From the NCBI GenBank assembly GCA_036268775.1, contig DATATM010000015.1, positions 62,001 through 126,000 on the forward strand: a stretch of 64,000 bases of DNA. The letters are read 5' to 3'. The notes under the pieces are model-generated. The model was given only the letters and a program-made list of their open reading frames with translations. It was not told the DNA's origin and made no database searches. Shown one piece after another: positions 16,798 to 24,492 of the stretch (the first letter of the stretch is position 1; the number at the start of each line of letters is the position of its first letter). The DNA comes from DASZIT01 sp036268775. GTDB taxonomy: Bacteria > Actinomycetota > Acidimicrobiia > Acidimicrobiales > RAAP-2. The translations under genes and the position numbers were made by a program.

Positions 16798-18660
16798 TTA
16801 TGCCCCTTCAGTCGCAGCTCCGGCCGGAACCGTGACCGTCCCGGTTCCCCCCACCGCTCCACTCGACGTCGAGGTGGTCGCCGCGGCATTGGTGGGGATT
16901 CCGTAGTGGTGGAGGGCGTATTCCATGATCGTAGAGAATACCGGCGCCGCCACCGCCCCTCCGTAGATCGGGGTGGGGTGATCGAGCACCACCACCGCCG
17001 ACAACACCGGGTTCTGGGCGGGAGCGAACCCCACGAAGGAACCGTAGAAAGCACCGGGGACGTAGCCCAGATGGCTGGGATCCGGGATCTGGGCAGTCCC
17101 GGTCTTGCCGGCCACCGTGTAGCCGTCGATGGCGGCAGCGGTCCCGGTGCCCCCGGTCACCACCCCTTCGAGCATGGTGGTCAGCTCGGCGTTGGTGGTG
17201 GGGTCGATCACCCGCCGGGAGGATGCCGGCGCCGCCGGGGACATCGCTCCGCTGGAGGAGACGGTGCCCCGCACCAGGCGAGGCTGGACCAGCACTCCCC
17301 CGTTGGCCACCGCGTTATAGGCATCCAGAAGTTGCTGGGCGGTGACCGCGTCGTTCTGGCCGATGGGGGTCGAACCGATCGAGCTGCCGGTCCAGGCGCT
17401 GGCCCCCGGGATCAACCCTTGCGACTCGCCGGGGAAACCGAGGCCGGTGGGCTTGCCGAAGCCGAGGTTGCTGATCTGGTCCAGCAACCGGGTCTCGCCG
17501 AGGGCACTGGCGATCTCGATGGTCCCGATGTTGGACGACTGGTCCAAGATGTCCGAAGCGCTCATCGTCTGGGTCCCGTGGGCCTCGGCGTCATGGAAGG
17601 TATAGGTGCCGATGGAGAGCGAGTTCGGGACCGAGAAGGTCTGGCTCGGGCTGATGACCTTGTTCTGGAGGGCGGAGGAGAAGGTCACCAGCTTGAACAC
17701 CGAACCGGGCTCGTAGACCTGGGTCAGGGCGGTGTTGGAGGGCGCCTCGCTGACACCGGCGGGAAGGGTGTTGGCCTGGGCGGTGAGGGTCGGTCCGGAG
17801 GCGGAGGACGAACCGGTCGACGCCACGGTTTGCGCCGACGAAGAAGACGACGAGCCGGACCCCGAGGTGGTCGCGTTGAGGTTGGCCATGGCGATGACAT
17901 CGCCGGTCTTCACGTCCATGACGATGACGGAGCCGCCCACCGCGTGGGAGGCGAGGACCTCGGCGCCGAGCGCCTGCTCGGCCACGTACTGGACCGACTC
18001 GTCGAGGGTCAGTTCGATGCCGGTCCCCGGTTTGGCCGACGTGCTGGGGGTCCCGGTGGAGCCGGGCAGGGCCACCCCGTTCGGGGACTCCAGCAGGTTC
18101 TTGGTCCCGGCCACCCCGGCCAGCAGCGACTGGTACTGGTACTCGAGACCGGAAAGTCCGGCTCCGGACGTGCCGACCGTCCCGACCACCGGGGCGGCCA
18201 GCTGGCCGGCGGGTTGGACCCGCTGGGGCTCGGACACCAGGTTGATGCCGGTCAGGTTGAGGGCGGTCACCTTGGCCGCCACCGCATCGGAGACCCGATG
18301 GGCCAAGTAGACGAACCCCGAATGTTCGGTGACATCGGAGCGCAACTGGGAGGCGGGAAGGCCCAGCACCGGGGCGAGGGCACTCGCCACCGTCCCGGGG
18401 TCCTTGATAAGGAACGGATCGGCCACCACCGTCTGTTTGGTCACCGATTCGGCCAACACCTCACCGTTCCGGTCGTAGATGCCGCCGCGGAGGGCGGGCA
18501 CCGTCACCGTCTGGGTGAGTTCGGCGCTGGACAGAGAGGCGTAGTGCTGGTGGGAGAACTCCTGGACCGCCACCAGGCGGAGGATCATGGCCACGAAGAT
18601 CACCAGCAGCAGGACCCGTAGCGCTCGCGTACGCCGTCCCAACAGGACGATGGGGCTCAC
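16798..18660 (-). CDS. ftsI: Septal transpeptidase, class B penicillin-binding protein
   Basis: FtsI cross-links septal peptidoglycan. The 620-residue protein has an N-terminal transmembrane helix (about 13-31), the class-B dimerisation block (ALRGGIYDRNGEVLAESV) and a transpeptidase domain with SVFK at 320-323 (nucleophile Ser320), SSN at 375-377 and KTG at 519-521. It lacks C-terminal PASTA repeats. Between the strand VKTGDVIAMANLN and the SVFK motif lies a roughly 38-residue Ser/Thr/Ala-rich insert (263-300) that most relatives do not have. The GTG at 18660 overlaps the ftsL-like stop (GTGA). The Thr/Ser/Ala-rich C-terminus is probably periplasmic tail. Confidence 0.94.
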   Translation of the reverse strand: MSPIVLLGRRTRALRVLLLVIFVAMILRLVAVQEFSHQHYASLSSAELTQTVTVPALRGGIYDRNGEVLAESVTKQTVVADPFLIKDPGTVASALAPVLGLPASQLRSDVTEHSGFVYLAHRVSDAVAAKVTALNLTGINLVSEPQRVQPAGQLAAPVVGTVGTSGAGLSGLEYQYQSLLAGVAGTKNLLESPNGVALPGSTGTPSTSAKPGTGIELTLDESVQYVAEQALGAEVLASHAVGGSVIVMDVKTGDVIAMANLNATTSGSGSSSSSSAQTVASTGSSSASGPTLTAQANTLPAGVSEAPSNTALTQVYEPGSVFKLVTFSSALQNKVISPSQTFSVPNSLSIGTYTFHDAEAHGTQTMSASDILDQSSNIGTIEIASALGETRLLDQISNLGFGKPTGLGFPGESQGLIPGASAWTGSSIGSTPIGQNDAVTAQQLLDAYNAVANGGVLVQPRLVRGTVSSSGAMSPAAPASSRRVIDPTTNAELTTMLEGVVTGGTGTAAAIDGYTVAGKTGTAQIPDPSHLGYVPGAFYGSFVGFAPAQNPVLSAVVVLDHPTPIYGGAVAAPVFSTIMEYALHHYGIPTNAAATTSTSSGAVGGTGTVTVPAGAATEGA

Positions 18661-19103
18661 GGGGTATGCGACGTCGAGGTGGTGGTGGAGGCGGCTGGCG
18701 CGGTATTGGGCACCGGGAGCGCCACGTTCAATGGCACCGACGGCAGGTCGACGATCTGGGTGGGGGCCACCATGCCCAGCTGCCGGGCTTCGGTGACCAC
18801 GATTTGGGGAGCGGAGAGCTGGGCCACCGCCACCTGGAGCTGCTTCTGCTGGGTAAGGGCGGCGGCGGTCAGGCTCTGGGTGTGGGACAGGCGGATCTGG
18901 CCCTGAGCCACCAGATCGTCGGCCACCACCACCGACAGCAGGCTTCCGACGATCAACACCACGGCCACCAGGACGGTGGGGCGGCGGCGAGATCGGGGGC
19001 GGGACCTCGGTGCGGCTTCGAACAGCCGGAGCGGCGCCCGCCGCGGGGCCGGCTGGGGCCGTACCGCCGGCCGCCGGGCCGCCGAAGAGGCGGGGGGCGC
19101 CAT
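18657..19103 (-). CDS. ftsL: FtsL-like bitopic division protein
   Basis: Sequence identity to known FtsL proteins is always low. The call rests on position between rsmH and ftsI and on topology. The 148-residue protein has an Arg/Pro-rich cytoplasmic tail (1-42), one transmembrane helix (about 43-60) and a helical region (about 62-105) rich in Gln, Ala and Leu that could pair with an FtsB partner. A Pro/Thr/Ser-rich end (115-148) follows. The RQLGMVAPTQIVDLP stretch matches the usual 'LGM..P..I' ending of FtsL/FtsB domains. The start overlaps the rsmH stop as TGATG and the end overlaps ftsI as GTGA. Confidence 0.8.
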   Translation of the reverse strand: MAPPASSAARRPAVRPQPAPRRAPLRLFEAAPRSRPRSRRRPTVLVAVVLIVGSLLSVVVADDLVAQGQIRLSHTQSLTAAALTQQKQLQVAVAQLSAPQIVVTEARQLGMVAPTQIVDLPSVPLNVALPVPNTAPAASTTTSTSHTP

Positions 19104-20095
19104 CAGGCCACCTCACCGTTGGCGGTGTGGCCGATGGGGGCGGCGATCCGTTCGATGACCCGCAGCCGGGCGGCTTCCGAGCGGCGGTTGCGGACTACCT
19201 CGTCGGGGGTCGGTCGTTTGGATCCGCGGGCCACCAGCCGGAACTCGGGAGTGGCGCCGCAGACACAGGGGAGGCCCGGCGGACACACGCAGCCACCGGT
19301 GGCGGCGTTGACAAACTTGGCCTTGACCAGGCGATCTTCCCCCGAGTGGTAGGAGATCACTACGCACCGGCCGCCGGTCTGCAAGATGTCGAGGGCGTCA
19401 TCGAGGGCCCGGTTGAGCTGATCGAGCTCTTCGTTGACGGCGATACGGATGGCTTGGAACACCCGGCGGGCGGGATGGCCGCCGGTCCGCCGGGTGGCGG
19501 CGGGGATGGCGGTCCGCACCACGTCGGCCAGTTCCCCGGTAGCGGTATGGGGCCGGGAGGCGATGATGGCTCGGGCGATCCGGCGGGCGAAGCGCCGCTC
19601 ACCGTTCTCGGCGAACAGGGCGGTCAGGGTGTCCTCGTCGTAGTCGTTGACCACATCGGCGGCGGTGTGACCCGAGGTCGGGTCCATCCGCATGTCGAGC
19701 GGCGCGTCGAGGCGGTAGGAGAAGCCCCGGGCGGCGACGTCCAGTTGTGGGGAGCTGACCCCGAGGTCGAAGAGGGCTCCGGAGAGACCTTGCTGGTCGA
19801 CGGGAACCCCCAACTCGGTTTGGACATCGTGGACGATGGCGGCCAGCTGGTCGAAACGGGCCCGTCGGACGATGGCCCGGTCACCGAAGCGGGACAGCTC
19901 GTCGGCGGCGGCGGCGACCGCAATCGGATCGCGGTCGATGCCGAGCACCCGGAGATGAGGATGGGCGTCCAGGATGGCGGCGGCATGCCCGGCTCCTCCC
20001 AGAGTGGCGTCGACCACCAGCCCCGGGGGCACCGGGGCGAGGAGGTCGACCACTTCGTTGGCCATGACCGGCTGGTGGGGAAATGCCTGGCTCAT
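19103..20095 (-). CDS. rsmH: 16S rRNA (cytosine1402-N4)-methyltransferase
   Basis: RsmH (MraW) methylates C1402 in the ribosomal P site using S-adenosylmethionine. The 330-residue protein shows HQPVMANEVVDLL, the SAM-binding VVDATLGGAGHAAAIL, LGIDRDP, FDLGVSSPQLD, SYRLDAPLDMRMDP and the C-terminal SYHSGEDRLVK blocks. A Cys-rich loop (CVCPPGLPCVC) precedes the C-terminus. ATG 20095 is used because the family homology starts there. The frame remains open through the long leader with in-frame ATGs at 20203 and 20251, so an N-terminal extension of 36 or 52 residues is possible, as seen in mycobacterial MraW. Confidence 0.93.
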   Translation of the reverse strand: MSQAFPHQPVMANEVVDLLAPVPPGLVVDATLGGAGHAAAILDAHPHLRVLGIDRDPIAVAAAADELSRFGDRAIVRRARFDQLAAIVHDVQTELGVPVDQQGLSGALFDLGVSSPQLDVAARGFSYRLDAPLDMRMDPTSGHTAADVVNDYDEDTLTALFAENGERRFARRIARAIIASRPHTATGELADVVRTAIPAATRRTGGHPARRVFQAIRIAVNEELDQLNRALDDALDILQTGGRCVVISYHSGEDRLVKAKFVNAATGGCVCPPGLPCVCGATPEFRLVARGSKRPTPDEVVRNRRSEAARLRVIERIAAPIGHTANGEVA

Positions 20096-20460
20096 CTGCA
20101 GCCCTACGACCGGAGCGGTGTCCGAGGGTGGAGAACCCGGGCGACCGGTGTGGAAGTAAGTGGAGGAGGAATCTTCCAGAATTTCGGTCGAAGGGCTGCG
20201 CATGATCCAGACGCGTTGAATGTGAACTTCGGGTCGGGCCACCGCCGCCATGGCCGCCTGATAGGGCGTTGGGCATTGGTGACCGACGATGGCGACGAGT
20301 GGGGTCGCCGACGGACCGGTGGAGATGTTGCGAAGGGCGTTGATCCTTTCAGGGTCGGTGTCGGGGTGAGTGTCGTTCGTCGTGGCCGTGAGCCGGCTGC
20401 CGGCCGGATGGAGATTGGGTTCGTCGGCATGTCGGACCAGATGGAGACGGACCGAGCCGG
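20096..20460 (-). other. 365-bp leader between mraZ and rsmH; coding-like or structured RNA
   Basis: This gap is long for a dcw cluster in which nearly all other genes overlap. The rsmH reading frame stays open through it and encodes protein-like sequence (for example VGHQCPTPYQAAMAAVARPE) with moderate third-position GC bias. No good Shine-Dalgarno precedes the in-frame ATGs at 20203 and 20251. Actinobacteria are known to carry a conserved 'mraW RNA motif' upstream of mraW; whether this leader holds one cannot be decided by eye. Confidence 0.45.
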
Positions 20461-20880
20461 TCAGTCGTCGTCGCCCTCGGTCAGCCTCTGCTCGGTGGGT
20501 TGCACCTTCTCCTCCCAGGAGGACGGGTTCCAGAGCTCCACCCGATCGATGGCTCCGTGCACCAAGACGTCGCCCTCCAATCCGGCGAATTCGCGGAGAT
20601 GGGAAGGAATCGCCATCCGCCCCTGCTTGTCCACTTCCACCTCGTGGGAAGTCGATGCCCAGAGCCGGGCCAGATTGCGGTCGCTCTTGCTGCCCAGCGC
20701 CAAGGTCTGCATGGCTTCCATCTGCAAGTCGAATTCCTGCGGCGCGAACAAGGACAGGCACCCGTCCTGGAACTGGGTCAGATAGCCGCCGTGCTCGAAG
20801 GCTCCGCGGAACTTCGCCGGAAGGATCACCCTGCCCTTGTCGTCGAGCGAATGCTCGTACCTTCCGAAAAACCGTGCCAC
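20461..20880 (-). CDS. mraZ: Transcriptional regulator MraZ
   Basis: MraZ is the ring-forming AbrB-like regulator that controls the dcw cluster, usually including its own promoter. The 139-residue protein has two MraZ/SpoVT-AbrB domains, each with its swapped-hairpin motif: DDKGRVILPAKFR (about 13-25) and DKQGRMAIPSHLR. It ends in an acidic tail. It starts with GTG at 20880, with GGGAG 8 nt upstream. A cluster of MraZ-type boxes lies about 70-115 bp before the start. Confidence 0.95.
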   Translation of the reverse strand: MARFFGRYEHSLDDKGRVILPAKFRGAFEHGGYLTQFQDGCLSLFAPQEFDLQMEAMQTLALGSKSDRNLARLWASTSHEVEVDKQGRMAIPSHLREFAGLEGDVLVHGAIDRVELWNPSSWEEKVQPTEQRLTEGDDD

Positions 20881-20948
20881 TGGCGATTGCTCCCACGATG
20901 CTCCTCGCAGTGCTTGGGGCCCGATGGTTCGGATCCCTCCCTTTCACA

Positions 20949-20996
20949 CCACTTTCCGCCACTTTACGCCCCAGACCCCCACTAGTCAACCACCAG
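20949..20996 (-). promoter_or_regulatory. mraZ promoter embedded in a row of MraZ-binding boxes
   Basis: On the minus strand AAAGTGG occurs at 20949-20955 and 20959-20965. Related copies follow at 20969-20975 (TCTGGGG), 20979-20985 (CTAGTGG) and 20990-20996 (CTGGTGG), so the period is 10, 10, 10 and 11 bp. MraZ proteins of other bacteria bind direct repeats of this AAAGTGG/TGGGN type. The same bases contain a near-perfect promoter: TTGACT (20989-20984), 17-bp spacer, TAAAGT (20966-20961). MraZ binding would therefore cover the promoter. Confidence 0.72.
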
Positions 20997-21309
20997 TCCT
21001 CCCCCATCGCCCAAATCACCGGTCGATTCGGAACCGGCCGAGAGGCTCACGAGGTGACGCGGACATGCCCGGATGCCGTCGAACAGAGGGAACAAGGCCG
21101 TTCCTTCCCGGATCCGACGACGTCCGGTCAACCAGCCGGAAGGATCAGCGCTCGGGTCAGCTCAGATCGGCACGATTCGAAACCCTGAAGTGCCCTGAAT
21201 CCGTGCGATACCGCTGCCGGGGGGACGATCGCAGGCGTTCATTGGGTAGGGACGCCGGACTAACGTTTTCAACCGATACGCAGTCGGGGTCGTGAAAGAT
21301 GGAGAACCC
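20997..21309. other. Intergenic region between mraZ control region and histidine kinase
   Basis: About 310 bp upstream of the MraZ boxes and ahead of the plus-strand kinase gene. No reading frame, RNA gene or convincing plus-strand promoter was recognised; it presumably holds the kinase promoter. Confidence 0.5.
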
Positions 21310-22962
21310 TTGAGCGACGACGAGTTCCGTGCGCTGGCCGAGGAACAGTCGGCATTGCGTCGCGTCGCGATGTTGGTGGCCCATGGAGTGCCGCCGGGGG
21401 AAGTGTTCGCCGCCGTCACCGAGGAGGTGGCTCGGCTGTTCTCCGTGGTCTATGCGGGACTCGGCCGCTACCAACCCGACGGCACCGTGACCGCCGTCGC
21501 CGGCTCGGGTAAGCGAGGCGACGAAATTCGAGTGGGCCAACGGTTCGAGCTGGGGGGCCGGAACATCAACACCCTCGTTTTCGAGACCGGCCGGGCCGCC
21601 CGGATCGATTCCTACGGTGGTACCTCCGGGCCGTTGAGTGCCGTCGCCCGCCAGTACGAACTCGGCTCCGGGGTCGGAACACCGGTCATCGTGGAGGGAC
21701 GGCTCTGGGGGTTGATGGGCATCTACACGACCCTGGAGGAGCCACTGCCGGCCGACGCCGAGGTGCGCCTGGCTTCCTTTACCGAGCTGTTGGCGACCGC
21801 CATCGCCAATGCTGAAAGCCGGGCGGCACTGGCGCAACTGGCGGAGGAACAGGCCGCCCTCCGTCGAGTTGCCACCCTGGTAGCGCGGGGGGTGCCACCG
21901 GAGGAGGTGTTCGCCGCGGTCATCGAGGAGGTCGGACGCCTGCTTCCCGTGGATTTGGCGAACATGTGCCGCTACGAGCCCGACGGTACGATCACTTTCG
22001 TTGCCACCTGGGGCAAAGGCAGCGAGCGCTTCCCGGTGGGGAGCCGGTGGCCCCTCGGGGGTGAGAACCTCGGCACGCTCGTATTCGAGACCGGCCGTCC
22101 CGTCCGGATCGACAGCTATGCCGATGCGTCCGGCCCGCTGAGCGCCACCGCCCGCGGCAGGGGTCTGCGATCGGCGGTGGCGACGCCGATCATCGTCGAC
22201 GGCCATCTCTGGGGGATGATGGGAGCGGGAACCAGCCTCGAGGAGCCCCTCCCGCCGGACATCGAGCCCCGCTTGGCCTCCCTCACGGAGTTGGTGGCGA
22301 TGGCGATCGGGAATGCCGAGAGCCGTGCCGAGCTCCAGGCCTCTCGGGCCCGGATCGTTGCCGCCGGCGATGAGATTCGGCGGCAAATCGAGCGCGACCT
22401 CCACGACGGCTCCCAACAACAGCTGGTGTCGCTGATGCTGGAACTGAGGGCGGCGGAGGCCACCGAGCAATGTGAGCAGTGTGAGCTGCAGGTGCATCTG
22501 GAGCGAACCCAGCAGGGATTGGCGGGGGTGCTGGACGCGCTGCGGGAGACGGCCCGTGGGATTCATCCGGTGATTCTGTCCAAGGCCGGCCTGGGTCCGG
22601 CCTTCAAGGCGTTGGCCCGTCGTTCCGCCCTCCCGGTGGAACTCGATCTGCGCGCCGAGCGGCGGCTGCCGGAACCCGTCGAGGTGGCGGCGTACTACGT
22701 GGTGTCCGAGGCGCTCACCAACGCCACCAAGCACGCCCAGGCGTCGGTGGTGACCGTCGAGCTCGATGCCCAGGACTCGATCCTGCAGCTGGTGATCCGC
22801 GATGACGGGCTCGGGGGGGCCGACCCCGCCCAGGGATCGGGCCTGGTCGGTCTCGCCGATCGCATCGAGGCGCTCGGCGGGCACTTGGAGATCAACAGCC
22901 CGGCGGGCCGAGGAACCTCGCTGTCGATCGAGATCCCCGTCGAGAGTCCGAACCTCGCGTAG
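21310..22962 (+). CDS. Sensor histidine kinase with two tandem GAF domains (NarL/DegS type)
   Basis: A soluble, 550-residue kinase with no transmembrane segment. Two GAF domains lie at about 11-165 and 178-335. They are an internal duplication: EEQ-ALRRVA-LVA-GVPP-EVFAAV-EEV recurs 168 residues later. Then come a HisKA_3 dimerisation box with the phosphorylated His (RDLHDGSQQQL, about residue 365) and a HATPase domain (SEALTNATKHAQ, DDGLGG, SGLVGLADRIEALGG). GAF domains sense small ligands, redox state or light; which one is not evident. TTG 21310 is chosen because GGAG lies 5 nt before it; GTG 21292 is an alternative giving six more residues. The cognate regulator follows. Confidence 0.88.
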   Translation: MSDDEFRALAEEQSALRRVAMLVAHGVPPGEVFAAVTEEVARLFSVVYAGLGRYQPDGTVTAVAGSGKRGDEIRVGQRFELGGRNINTLVFETGRAARIDSYGGTSGPLSAVARQYELGSGVGTPVIVEGRLWGLMGIYTTLEEPLPADAEVRLASFTELLATAIANAESRAALAQLAEEQAALRRVATLVARGVPPEEVFAAVIEEVGRLLPVDLANMCRYEPDGTITFVATWGKGSERFPVGSRWPLGGENLGTLVFETGRPVRIDSYADASGPLSATARGRGLRSAVATPIIVDGHLWGMMGAGTSLEEPLPPDIEPRLASLTELVAMAIGNAESRAELQASRARIVAAGDEIRRQIERDLHDGSQQQLVSLMLELRAAEATEQCEQCELQVHLERTQQGLAGVLDALRETARGIHPVILSKAGLGPAFKALARRSALPVELDLRAERRLPEPVEVAAYYVVSEALTNATKHAQASVVTVELDAQDSILQLVIRDDGLGGADPAQGSGLVGLADRIEALGGHLEINSPAGRGTSLSIEIPVESPNLA

Positions 22963-22994
22963 CCCGTCCTCCGCCGGCGGCAGAAACTTGAAGG

Positions 22995-23693
22995 GTGGAT
23001 ACTGTTCAGGTGCCTTCTCTATCGGGAGCCACCGAAACCGGGCCGGCGACGCGGGTGGCGGTCGCGGACGACGACGTGTTGTTGCGAGAAGGCCTGGCCA
23101 GTCTGTTCGATCGTTCGGGATTCGAGGTGGTCGGCCAAGCCGGTGACGGGACCGAGCTCCTCAACTTGGTTCGTTCGACCCGGCCGGAGTTAGCGGTCAT
23201 CGATATCCGGATGCCGCCGCGCCATTCCACCGAAGGCCTCGAAGCCGCTCAGGTCATCCGCCAGGAACTGCCCGACACCGCCATTGTCCTGCTGTCGGCT
23301 CACATCGAAGTGGAGGAGGCGATGGAGTTGTTGGCGGGCGGTGAGCGCCTGGGCTACCTGTTGAAGAGTCGGGTGACTGATGTTGCTGAATTCATCGGCA
23401 CCATCCGGACCATCGTCGCCGGTGGCTCGGTGGTGGATCCGTCGCTGGTACAGGAGCTGGTCCGAGCTCGCCGGCGGCGGGATCCGCTCGATGCCCTTTC
23501 GCCCCGGGAGCGCGAAGTGCTGGCCCTGATGGCCGAGGGCGCTTCCAATGCCGGCATCGCCGAACGCATCTTCGTATCCGAGGGCACGGTCGAGAAGCAT
23601 GTGCGCAGCATTCTCATCAAGCTCGACCTTCCGGAGAGCGGATCCGATCATCGGCGGGTGTTGGCGGTCCTCCGCTTCCTGGAGGCCCGTTAG
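22995..23693 (+). CDS. NarL/LuxR-family response regulator
   Basis: A 232-residue two-component regulator directly downstream of the GAF kinase and almost surely its partner. The receiver domain has the acidic pocket ADDD (24-27), phospho-acceptor Asp70 (VIDIRMPP), a switch Ser (LLSAH) and Lys (YLLKSRV). A LuxR-type helix-turn-helix follows (LSPREREVLALMAEGASNAGIAERIFVSEGTVEKHV). GTG 22995 is used though no well-spaced Shine-Dalgarno is seen. Its 3' end overlaps the oppositely transcribed single-receiver gene by 77 nt. Confidence 0.9.
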   Translation: MDTVQVPSLSGATETGPATRVAVADDDVLLREGLASLFDRSGFEVVGQAGDGTELLNLVRSTRPELAVIDIRMPPRHSTEGLEAAQVIRQELPDTAIVLLSAHIEVEEAMELLAGGERLGYLLKSRVTDVAEFIGTIRTIVAGGSVVDPSLVQELVRARRRRDPLDALSPREREVLALMAEGASNAGIAERIFVSEGTVEKHVRSILIKLDLPESGSDHRRVLAVLRFLEAR

Positions 23694-24078
23694 CCCGAAG
23701 CGCCTCGTCGATACGGTTGCCGCGATCGAGCACGTCGATGATGGCTGCCGCCGACAGGTCCGGCTTCGAGACGAAGCCGATCGCCGAGCTGACTTTGAGA
23801 AGGTCCTCGAGGTCGAGCTCCGGATAGGCGGAGATCAGGATGACCGACGGCCGGCCACCGGTCGCCGGGCAGAGACGTTCGGCCAAGTCGAAGCCGCTCT
23901 CTTCGCCGAGGTCGACGTCGACCAGGATCATATCCGGATCCTGATCTTCGATCTGGCGGAGGGCTTCGGCACTGGACGACGCCAGGCCAACCACCGTGAT
24001 TCCGTCGCGCTCCAACAATCGGCGGGCGATGGCCAGGAATTCGGCGTTGTCGTCAACTATCAGGGCTCGCAACGTCAT
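23617..24078 (-). CDS. Single-domain response regulator receiver protein
   Basis: A 153-residue protein consisting of one receiver domain (LRALIVDDNAEF...) with acidic residues at 9-10, phospho-acceptor Asp54 (ILVDVDLG), Ser of LISAYPE and Lys of GFVSKPD. A short Gly/Pro-rich tail follows and there is no output domain. Such proteins act as phosphate sinks or as partners of other proteins. Start ATG 24078 fits the domain edge; the frame further upstream is non-coding. It converges on the NarL-type regulator with a 77-nt antisense overlap, so the transcripts could interfere. A functional link to the GAF kinase is inference. Confidence 0.85.
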   Translation of the reverse strand: MTLRALIVDDNAEFLAIARRLLERDGITVVGLASSSAEALRQIEDQDPDMILVDVDLGEESGFDLAERLCPATGGRPSVILISAYPELDLEDLLKVSSAIGFVSKPDLSAAAIIDVLDRGNRIDEALRANGPPGSGGPPTPADDRIRSPEGRA

Positions 24079-24113
24079 GGGTATCTCAGCATGCCGGTTG
24101 GAGGAGGCGACCG

Positions 24114-24167
24114 CATTGCAGCTAGCCGGAAACTTTGGGCATCTGGCCCTCCATTGCAGGTAGCCGG
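24114..24167. repeat. Two near-identical 16-bp direct repeats in a divergent promoter region
   Basis: CATTGCAGCTAGCCGG at 24114-24129 and CATTGCAGGTAGCCGG at 24152-24167 differ at one base and are spaced 38 bp apart. They lie between the minus-strand receiver gene and the plus-strand small gene/SDR operon, where an operator would be expected. No known regulator consensus was matched. Confidence 0.45.
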
Positions 24168-24249
24168 TATGTCGAGGTCGGGCCAACCGGCACGCCGATT
24201 TACGGCTGACTGCATTGGCTGATCGCCTGGTGAATGGTCTGCTAGCGGT

Positions 24250-24492
24250 ATGGAAATCAATCACCCCGCCTGCACCGCTTCCGACCAACTCCGATGGACC
24301 TCGGACTTCCTCGACCTGGCCAGCAAGGCCATCGCGGTCATCGCCTGCGTGCAAGGGCTGGAGTACCCGTCAGACCTGCACCGGACCGCCCAGCGCGATC
24401 TCCGGGCGTGGGCGGGCTATCTGGAGGATCATCCGTCGATCGCCGCCGACTTCGACCGGGCCAGCGTCGTCACCGACCTCTCCGGCCGATGA
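24250..24492 (+). CDS. Small conserved-looking protein of unknown function
   Basis: An 80-residue, acidic, mostly helical protein that I do not recognise (motifs such as DFLDLASKAIAVIACV and RDLRAWAGYLEDHP). It is judged real because its TGA overlaps the ATG of the following SDR gene by 4 nt. It also has no competing frame, and its sequence is protein-like rather than Arg/Pro-rich shadow. It may be a small partner of the SDR; no membrane segment or metal motif is visible. Confidence 0.6.
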   Translation: MEINHPACTASDQLRWTSDFLDLASKAIAVIACVQGLEYPSDLHRTAQRDLRAWAGYLEDHPSIAADFDRASVVTDLSGR

